Origin: Ectobius pallidus
Lineage: Eukaryota; Arthropoda; Insecta; Blattodea; Ectobiidae
DNA length: 64,000 nucleotides
Assembly (NCBI GenBank): GCA_964059195.1
Contig: CAXKWD010000014.1
Coordinates: 2,480,001 to 2,544,000, forward strand
Reading direction: 5' to 3'
Below are positions 12,546 through 23,548 of this stretch, piece by piece (position 1 is the first letter of the stretch; every line of letters starts with the position of its first letter). A model generated the notes under the pieces. The model was given only the letters and a program-made list of their open reading frames with translations, ran no database searches and had not been told where the DNA came from. A program made the translations under genes and the position numbers.

Positions 12546-12728
12546 ATTAATATCAATTGATAGAAAATGATGAGAAATAGATTGATATTAATTAAATACG
12601 GCAGATAATAACTTTTGAACTAACCAAGCAATATTATTATAAATTACATGATAAAAATCAGGAAAAATTAACAAATAATATTACATAAATATGAAATTAA
12701 TATCATCAATACTTTAGCTGATATTAAT
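12546..12728. repeat. Alternating inverted repeats of ATTAATATCA in the element
   Basis: ATTAATATCAAT (12546-12557) is the exact reverse complement of ATTGATATTAAT (12581-12592). A second pair, ATTAATATCA (12696-12705) and TGATATTAAT (12719-12728), uses the same 10-bp word. Four copies in alternating orientation thus sit within the first 205 bp of the element. They could be protein binding sites in a U3-like region or could form paired hairpins. The same arrangement is seen in all eight copies at equal offsets. Confidence 0.85.
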
Positions 12729-13191
12729 TATTTTATAGTAAAGAATAAAATACACTTGGACTCAATAGAAGTTAGCAGACGGAATACTCAGAAATATACA
12801 ATGCAGCCGGAGTGAAATGTATAGCAACTCTGTGGGAGATAGGTGCCAGGTATTGTCAGAAATGTACTAGGCTATTCAGTCAAAATGTAGTAGAAAGGAA
12901 AGATTATGAGATGAATAGGCACTTCACGAGAATGTACAGTGAAAGTTGCAAGGTCCAAGAACTAGACAGAAGTTCGGAGAATCGCAGGATGGGAGAAACA
13001 GAAAAGCATCACTCCCAAGCTAAAAACCACGCTAATCGAAACAACCAATAGAATTTAAGTTTAGGATAGAAAAAACTTAATTTAGCTATAACAGTGCAGA
13101 TGATTGGTTTTGTGTAACTATGGTAAGGAAGGGAAATTGAGAGGAGGCTAAGATCATGGCTTTTACGAAACTACACTTGTGTACGAAGGAC

Positions 13192-13228
13192 TCGAGGAGG
13201 CAGGTCATATCCCTGCATTTCTCCTCGA
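13192..13228. repeat. Hairpin inside the element
   Basis: TCGAGGAG (13192-13199) pairs with CTCCTCGA (13221-13228). Inside it GCAGG (13200-13204) pairs with CCTGC (13212-13216), leaving a 7-nt apical loop and a 4-nt bulge (ATTT). The stem has 13 base pairs and is kept in all copies. It lies about 45 bp upstream of the TATA-like box. It has no rho-independent terminator character and no ribozyme core. Confidence 0.75.
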
Positions 13229-13273
13229 ATTACACATAAGTCGTATTGACATTGTGGTCAATCCGACTGTATC

Positions 13274-13283
13274 TATATAAATA
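13274..13283 (+). promoter_or_regulatory. TATA-like box in the element
   Basis: TATATAAATA stands about 750 bp into the 1,298-bp element and about 80 bp before AATAAA, an order typical of U3-R boundaries in LTRs. It is present at the same offset in all eight copies. The surrounding DNA is AT-rich, so chance occurrence is quite possible. Confidence 0.35.
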
Positions 13284-13361
13284 ACTTCACTAAATTACCG
13301 AAGTGTAAATTCGATTATACATTTATTCTTGCAGTAAGAGCTTATTATAGCTACTTACTAA

Positions 13362-13367
13362 AATAAA
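13362..13367 (+). promoter_or_regulatory. Polyadenylation signal AATAAA in the element
   Basis: AATAAA is followed within about 10 bp by the GT-rich stretch GTGAGTGTG, as at animal cleavage/polyadenylation sites. It lies about 80 bp downstream of the TATA-like box. Together these suggest an LTR-like R region, but there is no transcript evidence. Confidence 0.35.
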
Positions 13368-13403
13368 TTCAGTGAGTGTGCCAAGTAAGTACTGTTGTGA
13401 CAT

Positions 13404-13411
13404 TGACGTCA
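13404..13411. promoter_or_regulatory. CRE-like palindrome TGACGTCA
   Basis: A perfect TGACGTCA octamer, the consensus site of CREB/ATF-type bZIP factors, sits in the second half of the element and is kept in all copies. It lies downstream of the TATA-like box, so a role in that promoter would be unusual. Confidence 0.3.
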
Positions 13412-13822
13412 CCATCATTACAAGATTACGTGGATATCGAGTGTCACTACTAGGAAGTATTTACGTACGAGTTGCAAAGGCCAATATTAGACTCCCTTCA
13501 ATATCCCATCATAAAATTAATAAATTCACGAAGTAACATTTATACATTTGAACTTTGATTGGAATACTAAATAAACTGGCAGTGTTTGATAAATATTTAA
13601 TTATTGATAAACAGTAAATATAGAACCTCCACACCCAATTTTATGCCCTGAGGTAAGATAGAGAAAATCGTAGCAACTCCGACTGAGCAACCCGAGGTTC
13701 CACCAGGCTGAAGAAGACAACATTCGCAGTGAGTACAATATTGTGGGGGTGGACCACAAACCGATTGCAGCATACTGGGAGAACTCATACAACGAGGGCT
13801 TGTAGTGTGAAGTACTGCATCA

Positions 13823-16800
13823 CCTTTAATCCCTCAATGATCAATACATACAATGAAAATATCGGTGATATGCTAATGGCATAACAGGGGTTGTAAATTT
13901 TTCTTTAATAGAAAAGAATACTGTTGCCTAGCAATGAGTTTTAAAACACGAAAGTGTTGCCTAGCAATGCCATTTTAAACCGGAAACTGTTGCCTAGCAA
14001 TGTCATCAAAAAGAACTGTTGCTTAGTAATGTCATTTTTAAACACAATATTGCTACCTATTATAAACTTTTAAATATATACTGTTGTGTAGCAATGTTAA
14101 TTTCAGACACCAAACTTTTACGTTTCAATGCATTTTTAAAAGTCGAAACGTTTTCCTAGCAATGTAATTTTTAAAGACAATTTGGCTGCTTAACAATGTA
14201 ATTTTTCTATGACGAAAGTTTTGCCTAGCCATGCCAGTCTAAACCGGAAACTGTTGATAGCAATTAAGTTTTAAAACAACTGACTCTTGCTTAGCAATGA
14301 CATTTTGAACAAGAAACTGTAGCTTAGCAATGTCATCTCCAAATACGAAACTGTTGCCTAGCAATGTCATCAATAACGAATAGTTTTTAATCCTTCAATG
14401 ATCAATACATACAATGAAAATATCGGTGATATGCTAATGTCAAAACATGGGTTGTAAATTTTACTTTAACAGAAAGAATACTGTTGCCTAGCAATGAATT
14501 TAAAACACGAAAGTGTTGCCGAGCAATGCCATTTTAAACCGGAAACTATGGCCTAGCAATGCCATCAAAAAGAACTGTTGCTTAGCAATGTAATTTTAAA
14601 CACAATATTGCTACCTATTATAAACTTTTAAATAATATACTGTTGCGTAGCAATGTCAATTTCAGACACGAAACTTTTACCTTTCAATGCATTTTTGAAA
14701 GTCGAAACTTTTTCCTAGCAATGTAATTTTTAAAGACAATTTGGCTGCCTATCAACGTAATTTTTCTATCACGAATGTTTTTCCTAGCCATGCAAGTCTA
14801 AACCGGAAACTGTAGCCTAGCAATGAAGTTTTAAAACACTTACTGTTGCTTAGCAATGACATTTTGAACAAGAAACTGTAGCTTAGCAATGCCATATCCA
14901 AATACGAAACTGTTGCCTAGCAATGTCATCTATAAGGAATAGTTTTTAATCCTTCAATGATCAATACATACAATGAAAATATCGGTGATATGCTAATGTC
15001 AAAACATGGGTTGTAAATTTTACTTTAATAGAAAGAATACTGTTGCCTAGCAATTAGTTTTAAAACACGAAAGTGTTGCCTAGCAATGCCATTTTAAACC
15101 GGAAACTGTTGCCTAGCAATGTCCTCAAAAAGAACTCTTGCTTAGCAATGGCATTTTTAAACACAATATTGCTACCTATTAAAAGCTTTTAAAAAAAGAT
15201 ACTGTTTCGTAGCAATGTCAATTTCTGAAACGAAACCTTTACCTTTCAATGCATTTTTCAAATTCGAAACTTCTTCCTAGTAATGTAATTTTTAAAGACA
15301 ATTTGGCTACCTAACAATGTAATTTTTCTATCACGAATGTTTTGCCTAGCCATGCCAGTCTAAACCGGAAACTGTTGCCTAGCAATGAAGTTTTATAACA
15401 CCTGACTGTTGCTTAGCAATGACATTTTGAATAAGAAACTGTAGCTTAGCAATGCCATCTCCAAATACGAAACTGTTGCCTAGCAATGTCATCTATAAGG
15501 AATAGTTTTTAATCCCTCAATGATCAATACATACAATGAAAATATCGGTGATATGCTAACGGCATAACAGGGGTTGTAAATTTTTCTTTAATAGAAAAGA
15601 ATACTGTTGCCTAGCAATGAGTTTTAAAACACGAAAGTGTTGCCTAGCAATGCCATTTTAAACCGGAAACTGTTGCCTAGCAATGTCATCAAAAAGAACT
15701 GTTGCTTAGTAATGTCATTTTTAAACACAATATTGCTACCTATTATAAACTTTTAAAAATATACTGTTGTGTAGCAATGTTAATTTCAGACACCAAACTT
15801 TTACTTTTCAATGCATTTTTAAAAGTCGAAACGTTTTCCTAGCAATGTAATTTTTAAAGACAATTTGGCTGCTTAGCAATGTAATTTTTCTATGACGAAA
15901 GTTTTGCCTAGCCATGCCAGTCTAAACCGGAAACTGTTGCCTAGCAATTAAGTTTTAAAACAACTGACTCTTGCTTAGCAATGACATTTTGAACAAGAAA
16001 CTGTAGCTTAGCAATGCCATCTCCAAATACGAAACTGTTGCCTAGCAATGTCATCTATAACGAATAGTTTTTAATCCTTCAATGATCAATAGATACAATG
16101 AAAATATCGGTGATATGCTAATGTCAAAACATGGTTTGTAAATTTTACTTTAATAGAAAGAATACTGTTGCTTAGCAATGAGTTTTAAAACACGATAGTG
16201 TTGCCTAGCAATGCCATTTTAAACCGGAAACTGTTGCCTAGCAATGGCATCAAAAAGAACTGTTGCTTAGCAATGTAATTTTAAACACATTATTGCTACC
16301 TATTATAAACTTTTAAATAATATACTGTTGCGTAGCAATGTAAATTTCAGACACGAAACTTTTACCTTTCAATGGATTTTTTAAAGTCGAAACTTTTTCC
16401 TAGCAATGTAATTTTTAAATACAATTTGACTGCCTAACAATGTAATTTTTCTATCACGAAAGTTTTGCCTAGCCATGCCAGTCTAAACCGGAAACTGTTG
16501 CCTAGCAATGAAGTTTTATAACACCTGACTGTTGCTTAGCAATGACATTTTGAATAAGAAACTGTAGCTTAGCAATGCCATCTCCAAATACGAAACTGTT
16601 GCCTAGCAATGTCATCTATAAGGAATAGTTTTTAATCCCTCAATGATCAATACATACAATGAAAATATCGGTGATATGCTAACGGCATAACAGGGGTTGT
16701 AAATTTTTCTTTAATAGAAAAGAATACTGTTGCCTAGCAATGAGTTTTAAAACACGAAAGTGTTGCCTAGCAATGCCATTTTAAACCGGAAACTGTTGCC

Positions 16801-19800
16801 TAGCAATGTCATCAAAAAGAACTGTTGCTTAGCAATGTCATTTTTATACTCAATATTGCTACCTATTATAAACTTTTAAAAAATATACTGTTGCCTAGCA
16901 ATGTCAATTTCAGACACGAAACTTATACCTTTCAATGCATTTTTGAAAGTCGAAACTTTTTCCTAGCAATGTAATTTTTAAATACAATTTGACTGCCTAA
17001 CAATGTAATTTTTCTATCACGAAAGTTTTCCCTAGCCATGCTAGTCTAAAAGGAAACTGTAGCCTAGCAATGAAGTTTTAAAACACCTGACTGTTGCTTA
17101 GCAATGACATTTTGAACAAGAAACTGTAGCTTAGCAATGCCATCTCCAAATACGAAACTGTTGCCTAGCAATGTCATCTATAAGGAATAGTTTTTAATCC
17201 TTCAATGATCAATACATACAATGAAAATATCGGTGATATGCTAATGTCAAAACATGGGTTGTAAATTTTACTTTCATAGAAAGAATACTGTTGCCTAGCA
17301 ATTAGTTTTAAAACACGAAAGTGTTGCCTAGCAATGCCATTTTAAACCGGAAACTGTTGCCTAGCAATGTCCTCAAAAAGAACTGTTGCTTAGCAATGGC
17401 ATTTTTAAACACAATATTGCTACCTATTAAAAGCTTTTAAAAAAAGATACTGTTGCGTAGCAATGTCAATTTCTGACACGAAACCTTTACATTTCAATGC
17501 ATTTTTCAAATTCGAATCTTCTTCCTAGCAATGTAATTTTTAAAAACAATTTGGCTACCTAACAATGTAATTTTTCTATCACGAATGTTTTGCCTAGCCA
17601 TGCCAGTCTAAACCGGAAACTGTTGCCTAGCAATGAAGTTTTATAACACCTGACTGTTGCTTAGCAATGACATTTTGAATAAGAAACTGTAGCTTAGCAA
17701 TGCCATCTCCAAATACGAAACTGTTGCCTAGCAATGTCATCTATAAGGAATAGCCTTTAATCCCTCAATGATCAATACATACAATGAAAATATCGGTGAT
17801 ATGCTAATGGCATAACAGGGGTTGTAAATTTTTCTTTAATAGAAAACAATACTGTTGCCTAGCAATGAGTTTTAAAACACGTAAGTGTTGCCTAGCAATG
17901 CCATTTTAAACCGGAAACTGTTGCCTAGCAATGCCATCAAAAAGAACTGTTGCTTAGCAAAGTCATTTTTAAACACAATATTGCTATCTATTATAAACTT
18001 TTAAAAAATATACTGTTGCGTAGCAATGTCAATATCACACACAAATCTTTTAACTTTCAATGCATTTTTCATGTCGAAAATTTTCCTAGCAATGAAATTT
18101 TTAATGACAATTTGGCTGCCTAACAATGTAATTTTTCTATCACGAAAGGTTCGCCTAGCAATGCCAGTCTAAACCGGAAACTGTTGCCTACCAATTAAGT
18201 TTTAAAACAGCTGACTCTTGCTTAGCAATGACATTTTGAACATGAAACTGTAGCTTACCAATGCCATCTCCAAATACGAAACTGTTGCCTAGCAATGTCA
18301 TCAATAAGGAATAGTTTTTAATCCCTCAATGATCAATACATACAATGAAAATATCGGTGATATGCTAATGGCAAAACATGGGTTGTAAATTTTGCTTTAA
18401 TAGAAAGAATACAGTTGCCTAGCAATCAGATTTAAAACACGAAAGTGTTGCCTAGCAATGCCATTTTAAACCGCAAACTGTTGCCTAGCAATGTCATCAA
18501 AAAGAACTGTTGCTTAGCAATGTCATTTTTAAACACAATATTGCTACCTATTATAAACTTTTAAAAATATACTGTTGTGTAGCAATGTTAATTTCAGACA
18601 CCAAACTTTTACTTTTCAATGCATTTTTCAAAGTCGAAACTTTTTCCTAGCAATGTAATTTTTAAAGACGATTTGGCTGCTTAACAATGTAATTTTTCTA
18701 TGACGGAAGTTTTGCCTAGCCATGCCAGTCTAAACCGGAAACTGTTGCCTAGCAATTAAGTTTTAAAACACCTGACTCTTGCTTGGCAATGACATTTTGA
18801 ACAAGAAACTGTAGCTTAGCAATGCCATCTCCAAATACGAAACTGTTGCCTAGCAATGTCATCTATAAGGAATAGTTTTTAATCCTTCAATGATCAATAC
18901 ATACAATGAAAATATCGGTGATATGCTAATGTCAAAACATGGGTTGTAAATTTTACTTTAATAGAAAGAATACTGTTGCCTAGCAATTAGTTTTAAAACA
19001 CGAAAGTGTTGCCTAGCAATGCCATTTTAAACCGGAAACTGTTGCCTAGCAATGTCCTCAAAAAGAACTGTTGCTTAGCAATGGCATTTTTAAACACAAT
19101 ATTGCTACCTATTAAAAGCTTTTAAAAAAAGATACTGTTGCGTAGCAATGTCAATTTCTGACACGAAACCTTTACCTTTCAATGCATTTTTCAAATTCGA
19201 AACTTCTTCCTAGCAATGTAATTTTTAAAAACAATTTGGCTACCTAACAATGTAATTTTTCTATCACGAATGTTTTGCCTAGCCATGCCAGTCTAAACCG
19301 GAAACTGTTGCCTAGCAATGAAGTTTTATAACACCTGACTGTTGCTTAGCAATGACATTTTGAATAAGAAACTGTAGCTTAGCAATGCCATCTCCAAATA
19401 CGAAACTGTTGCCTAGAAATGTCATCTATAAGGAATATCCTTTAATCCCTCAATGATCAATACATACAATGAAAATATCGGTGATATGCTAATGGCATAA
19501 CAGGGGTTGTAAATTTTTCTTTAATAGAAAAGAATACTGTTGCCTAGCAATGAGTTTTAAAACACGTAAGTGTTGCCTAGCAATGCCATTTTAAACCGGA
19601 AACTGTTGCCTAGCAATGCCATCAAAAAGAACTGTTGCTTAGCAAAGTCATTTTTAAACACAATATTGCTATCTATTATAAACTTTTAAAAAATATACTG
19701 TTGCGTAGCAATGTCAATATCACACACAAATCTTTTACCTTTCAATGCATTTTTCATGTCGAAAATTTTCCTAGCAATGAAATTTTTAAAGACAATTTGG

Positions 19801-22250
19801 CTGCCTAACAATGTAATTTTTCTATCACGAAAGGTTCGCCTAGCAATGCCAGTCTTAACCGGAAACTGTTGCCTAGCAATTAAGTTTTAAAACAGCTGAC
19901 TCTTGCTTAGCAATGACATTTTGAACATGAAACTGTAGCTTACCAATGCCATCTCCAAATACGAAACTGTTGCCTAGCAATGTCATCTATAAGGAATAGT
20001 TTTTAATCCCTCAATGATCAATACATACAATGAAAATATCGGTGATATGCTAATGTCAAAACATGGGTTGTAAATTTTACTTTAATAGAAAGAATACTGT
20101 TGCCTAGCAATTAGTTTTAAAACACGAAAGTGTTGCCTAGCAATGCCATTTTAAACCGGAAACTGTTGCCTAGCAATGTCCTCAAAAAGAACTGTTGCTT
20201 AGCAATGGCATTTTTAAACACAATATTGCTACCTATTAAAAGCTTTTAAAAAAAATACTGTTGCGTAGCAATGTCAATTTCTGACACGAAACCTTTACCT
20301 TTCAATGCATTTTTCAAATTCGAAACTTCTTCCTAGCAATGTAATTTTTAAAAACAATTTGGCTACCTAACAATGTAATTTTTCTATCACGAATGTTTTG
20401 CCTAGCCATGCCAGTCTAAACCGGAAACTGTTGCCTAGCAATGAAGTTTTATAACACCTGACTGTTGCTTAGCAATGACATTTTGAATAAGAAACTGTAG
20501 CTTAGCAATGCCATCTCCAAATACGAAACTGTTGCCTAGAAATGTCATCTATAAGGAATATCCTTTAATCCCTCAATGATCAATACATACAATGAAAATA
20601 TCGGTGATATGCTAATGGCATAACAGGGGTTGTAAATTTTTCTTTAATAGAAAAGAATACTGTTGCCTAGCAATGAGTTTTAAAACACGTAAGTGTTGCC
20701 TAGCAATGCCATTTTAAACCGGAAACTGTTGCCTAGCAATGCCATCAAAAAGAACTGTTGCTTAGCAAAGTCATTTTTAAACACAATATTGCTATCTATT
20801 ATAAACTTTTAAAAAATATACTGTTGCGTAGCAATGTCAATATCACACACAAATCTTTTACCTTTCAATGCATTTTTCATGTCGAAAATTTTCCTAGCAA
20901 TGAAATTTTTAAAGACAATTTGGCTGCCTAACAATGTAATTTTTCTATCACGAAAGGTTCGCCTAGCAATGCCAGTCTAAACCGGAAACTGTTGCCTAGC
21001 AATTAAGTTTTAAAACAGCTGACTCTTGCTTAGCAATGACATTTTGAACATGAAACTGTAGCTTACCAATGCCATCTCCAAATACGAAACTGTTGCCTAG
21101 CAATGTCATCTATAAGGAATAGTTTTTAATCCCTCAATGATCAATACATACAATGAAAATATCGGTGATATGCTAATGGCAAAACATGGGTTGTAAATTT
21201 TGCTTTAATAGAAAGAATACAGTTGCCTAGCAATGAGATTTAAAACACGAAAGTGTTGCCTAGCAATGCCATTTTAAACCGCAAACTGTTGCCTAGCAAT
21301 GTCATCAAAAAGAACTGTTGCTTAGCAATGTCATTTTTAAACACAATATTGCTACCTATTATAAACTTTTAAAAATATACTGTTGTGTAGCAATGTTAAT
21401 TTCAGACACCAAACTTTTACTTTTCAATGCATTTTTCAAAGTCGAAACTTTTTCCTAGCAATGTAATTTTTAAAGACGATTTGGCTGCTTAACAATGTAA
21501 TTTTTCTATGACGGAAGTTTTGCCTAGCCATGCCAGTCTAAACCGGAAACTGTTGCCTAGCAATGAAGTTTTAAAACACCTGACTCTTGCTTGGCAATGA
21601 CATTTTGAACAAGAAACTGTAGCTTAGCAATGCCATCTCCAAATACGAAACTGTTGCCTAGCAATGGCATCTATAAGGAATAGTTTTTAATCCTTCAATG
21701 ATCAATACATACAATGAAAATATCGGTGATATGCTAATGTCAAGACATGGGTTGTAAATTTTACTTTAATAGAAAGAATACTGCTGCCTAGCAATGAGTT
21801 TTAAAACACGAAAGTGTTGCCTGGCAATGCCATTTTAAACCAGAAACTGTTGCCTAGCAATGTCATCAAAAAGAACTGTTGCTTGGCAATGTCATCTTTA
21901 ACACAATATTGCTACCTATTTAAAGCTTCTAAAAAAAGTTACTGTTGCGTAGCAATGTCAATTTCTTACACGAAACCTTTACCTTTCAATGCATTTTCCA
22001 AAGTCAAAACTTCTTCCTAGCAATGTAATTTTTAAAGACAATTTGGCTGCCTATCAATGTAATTTTTCTATCACGAATGTTTTACCTAACCATGCCAGTC
22101 TAAACCGGAAACTGTTGCCTAGCAATGAAGTTTTAAAACACCTGACTGTTGCTTAGCAATGACATTTTGAGTAAGAAACTGTAACTTAGCAATGCCATCT
22201 CCAAATACGAAACTGTTGCCTAGCAATGTCATCTATAAGGAATACCCTTT
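13823..22250. repeat. Satellite block 1: 15 monomers
   Basis: Monomers start at 13834, 14395, 14954, 15517, 16079, 16640, 17202, 17765, 18326, 18887, 19450, 20011, 20573, 21134 and 21695; spacer classes are A B B A B A B A C B A B A C D. Monomers 14395-16640 match 5793-8038 at an offset of 8,602 bp, and 17202-19450 match 9162-11410 at 8,040 bp. One monomer was therefore lost or gained between these copies. Monomer 16640 is the hybrid at the switch. The frame at 21814-22020 (GTG start) is a readthrough of subrepeats, not a gene. Confidence 0.97.
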
Positions 22251-23548
22251 GGTGTAAATGGAGTCATCTCCATTAATATCAATTGATAGAAAATGATGAG
22301 AAATAGATTGATATTAATTAAATACGGCAGATAATAACTTTTGAACTAACCAAGCAATATTATTATAAATTACATGATAAAAATCAGGAAAAATTAACAA
22401 ATAATATTACATAAATATGAAATTAATATCATCAATACTTTAGCTGATATTAATTATTTTATAGTAAAGAATAAAATACACTTGGACTCAATAGAAATTA
22501 GCAGACGGAATACTCAGAAATATACAATGCAGCCGGAGTGAAATGTATAGCAACTCTGTGGGAGATAGGTGCCAGGTATTGTCAGAAATGTACTAGGCTA
22601 TTCAGTCAAAATGTAGTAGAAAGGAAAGATTATGAGATGAATAGGCACTTCACGAGAATGTACAGTGAAAGTTGCAAGGTCCAAGAACTAGACAGAAGTT
22701 CGGAGAATCGCAGGATGGGAGAAACAGAAAAGCATCACTCCCAAGCTAAAAACCACGCTAATCGAAACAACCAATAGAATTTAAGTTTAGGATAGAAAAA
22801 ACTTAATTTAGCTATAACAGTGCAGATGATTGGTTTTGTGTAACTATGGTAAGGAAGGGAAATTGAGAGGAGGCTAAGATCATGGCTTTTACGAAACTAC
22901 ACTTGTGTACGAAGGACTCGAGGAGGCAGGTCATATCCCTGCATTTCTCCTCGAATTACACATAAGTCGTATTGACATTGTGGTCAATCCGACTGTATCT
23001 ATATAAATAACTTCACTAAATTACCGAAGTGTAAATTCGATTATACATTTATTCTTGCAGTAAGAGCTTATTATAGCTACTTACTAAAATAAATTCAGTG
23101 AGTGTGCCAAGTAAGTACTGTTGTGACATTGACGTCACCATCATTACAAGATTACGTGGATATCGAGTGTCACTACTAGGAAGTATTTACGTACGAGTTG
23201 CAAAGGCCAATATTAGACTCCCTTCAATATCCCATCATAAAATTAATAAATTCACGAAGTAACATTTATACATTTGAACTTTGATTGGAATACTAAATAA
23301 ACTGGCAGTGTTTGATAAATATTTAATTATTGATAAACAGTAAATATAGAACCTCCACACCCAATTTTATGCCCTGAGGTAAGATAGAGAAAATCGTAGC
23401 AACTCCGACTGAGCAACCCGAGGTTCCACCAGGCTGAAGAAGACAACATTCGCAGTGAGTACAATATTGTGGGGGTGGACCACAAACCGATTGCAGCATA
23501 CTGGGAGAACTCATACAACGAGGGCTTGTAGTGTGAAGTACTGCATCA
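22251..23548. mobile_element. 1,298-bp inserted element, copy 2
   Basis: Same element, length, ends and CCTTT flanks (22246-22250, 23549-23553) as copy 1. It is in a class D monomer (21695). Diagnostic bases relative to the others are A at 22406, A at 22497 (GAAATTAG, where most copies have GAAGTTAG) and A at 22962. The A at 22497 is shared only with copy 6, its partner in the 26,553-bp duplication. Confidence 0.93.

Larger units (their letters stand above)
12525..13822. mobile_element. 1,298-bp inserted element, copy 1 (solo-LTR-like, unidentified)
   Basis: The sequence is unrelated to the satellite and starts GGTGTAAATGG and ends GTACTGCATCA. CCTTT flanks it on both sides (12520-12524, 13823-13827), and excising 1,303 bp restores a 561-bp monomer, so it is a clean insertion with a 5-bp target duplication. 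Internal features are nested ATTAATATCA inverted repeats (12546-12728), a hairpin (13192-13228), a TATA-like box (13274-13283), AATAAA (13362-13367) and a CRE-like octamer (13404-13411). Size, duplication length and promoter/poly(A) layout suit a solo LTR. The TG...CA ends expected of an LTR would not fit the CCTTT duplication exactly, and no clear terminal inverted repeat is seen. Frames at 12812-13051 (+, GTG start) and 13597-13788 (-, ATG start) resemble no protein I know. The host monomer (11970) is class C, unlike copies 2-4 and 6-8. Confidence 0.9.

Noticed and set aside
12557..12592. Hammerhead ribozyme core (ATGATGAGAAATAG resembles CTGATGAG...GAAA)
   Set aside because: There is no stem II between the two core boxes and no matching cleavage triplet with flanking helices. 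I found no other core in the element or satellite on either strand.
12812..13051. 79-codon plus-strand frame in the element (also at 22538, 29457, 34131, 39365, 49091, 56010, 61807)
   Set aside because: It starts at GTG, is preceded by an ATG frame closed after four codons, matches no family I know, and is repeated only because the element is repeated.
13653..13658. Splice donor GAG/GTAAGA in the element
   Set aside because: It fits the consensus but has no evident paired acceptor or coding exon; it is likely chance.
13601..13792. Second minus-strand 63-codon frame in the element
   Set aside because: It has a TTG start and overlaps the ATG-started frame in another register; there is no protein similarity.
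21814..22020. 68-codon frame in class D satellite monomers (also at 28733, 33407, 48367, 55286, 61083)
   Set aside because: It has a GTG start and translates subrepeat heads and tails; it is absent as an open frame from other monomers.
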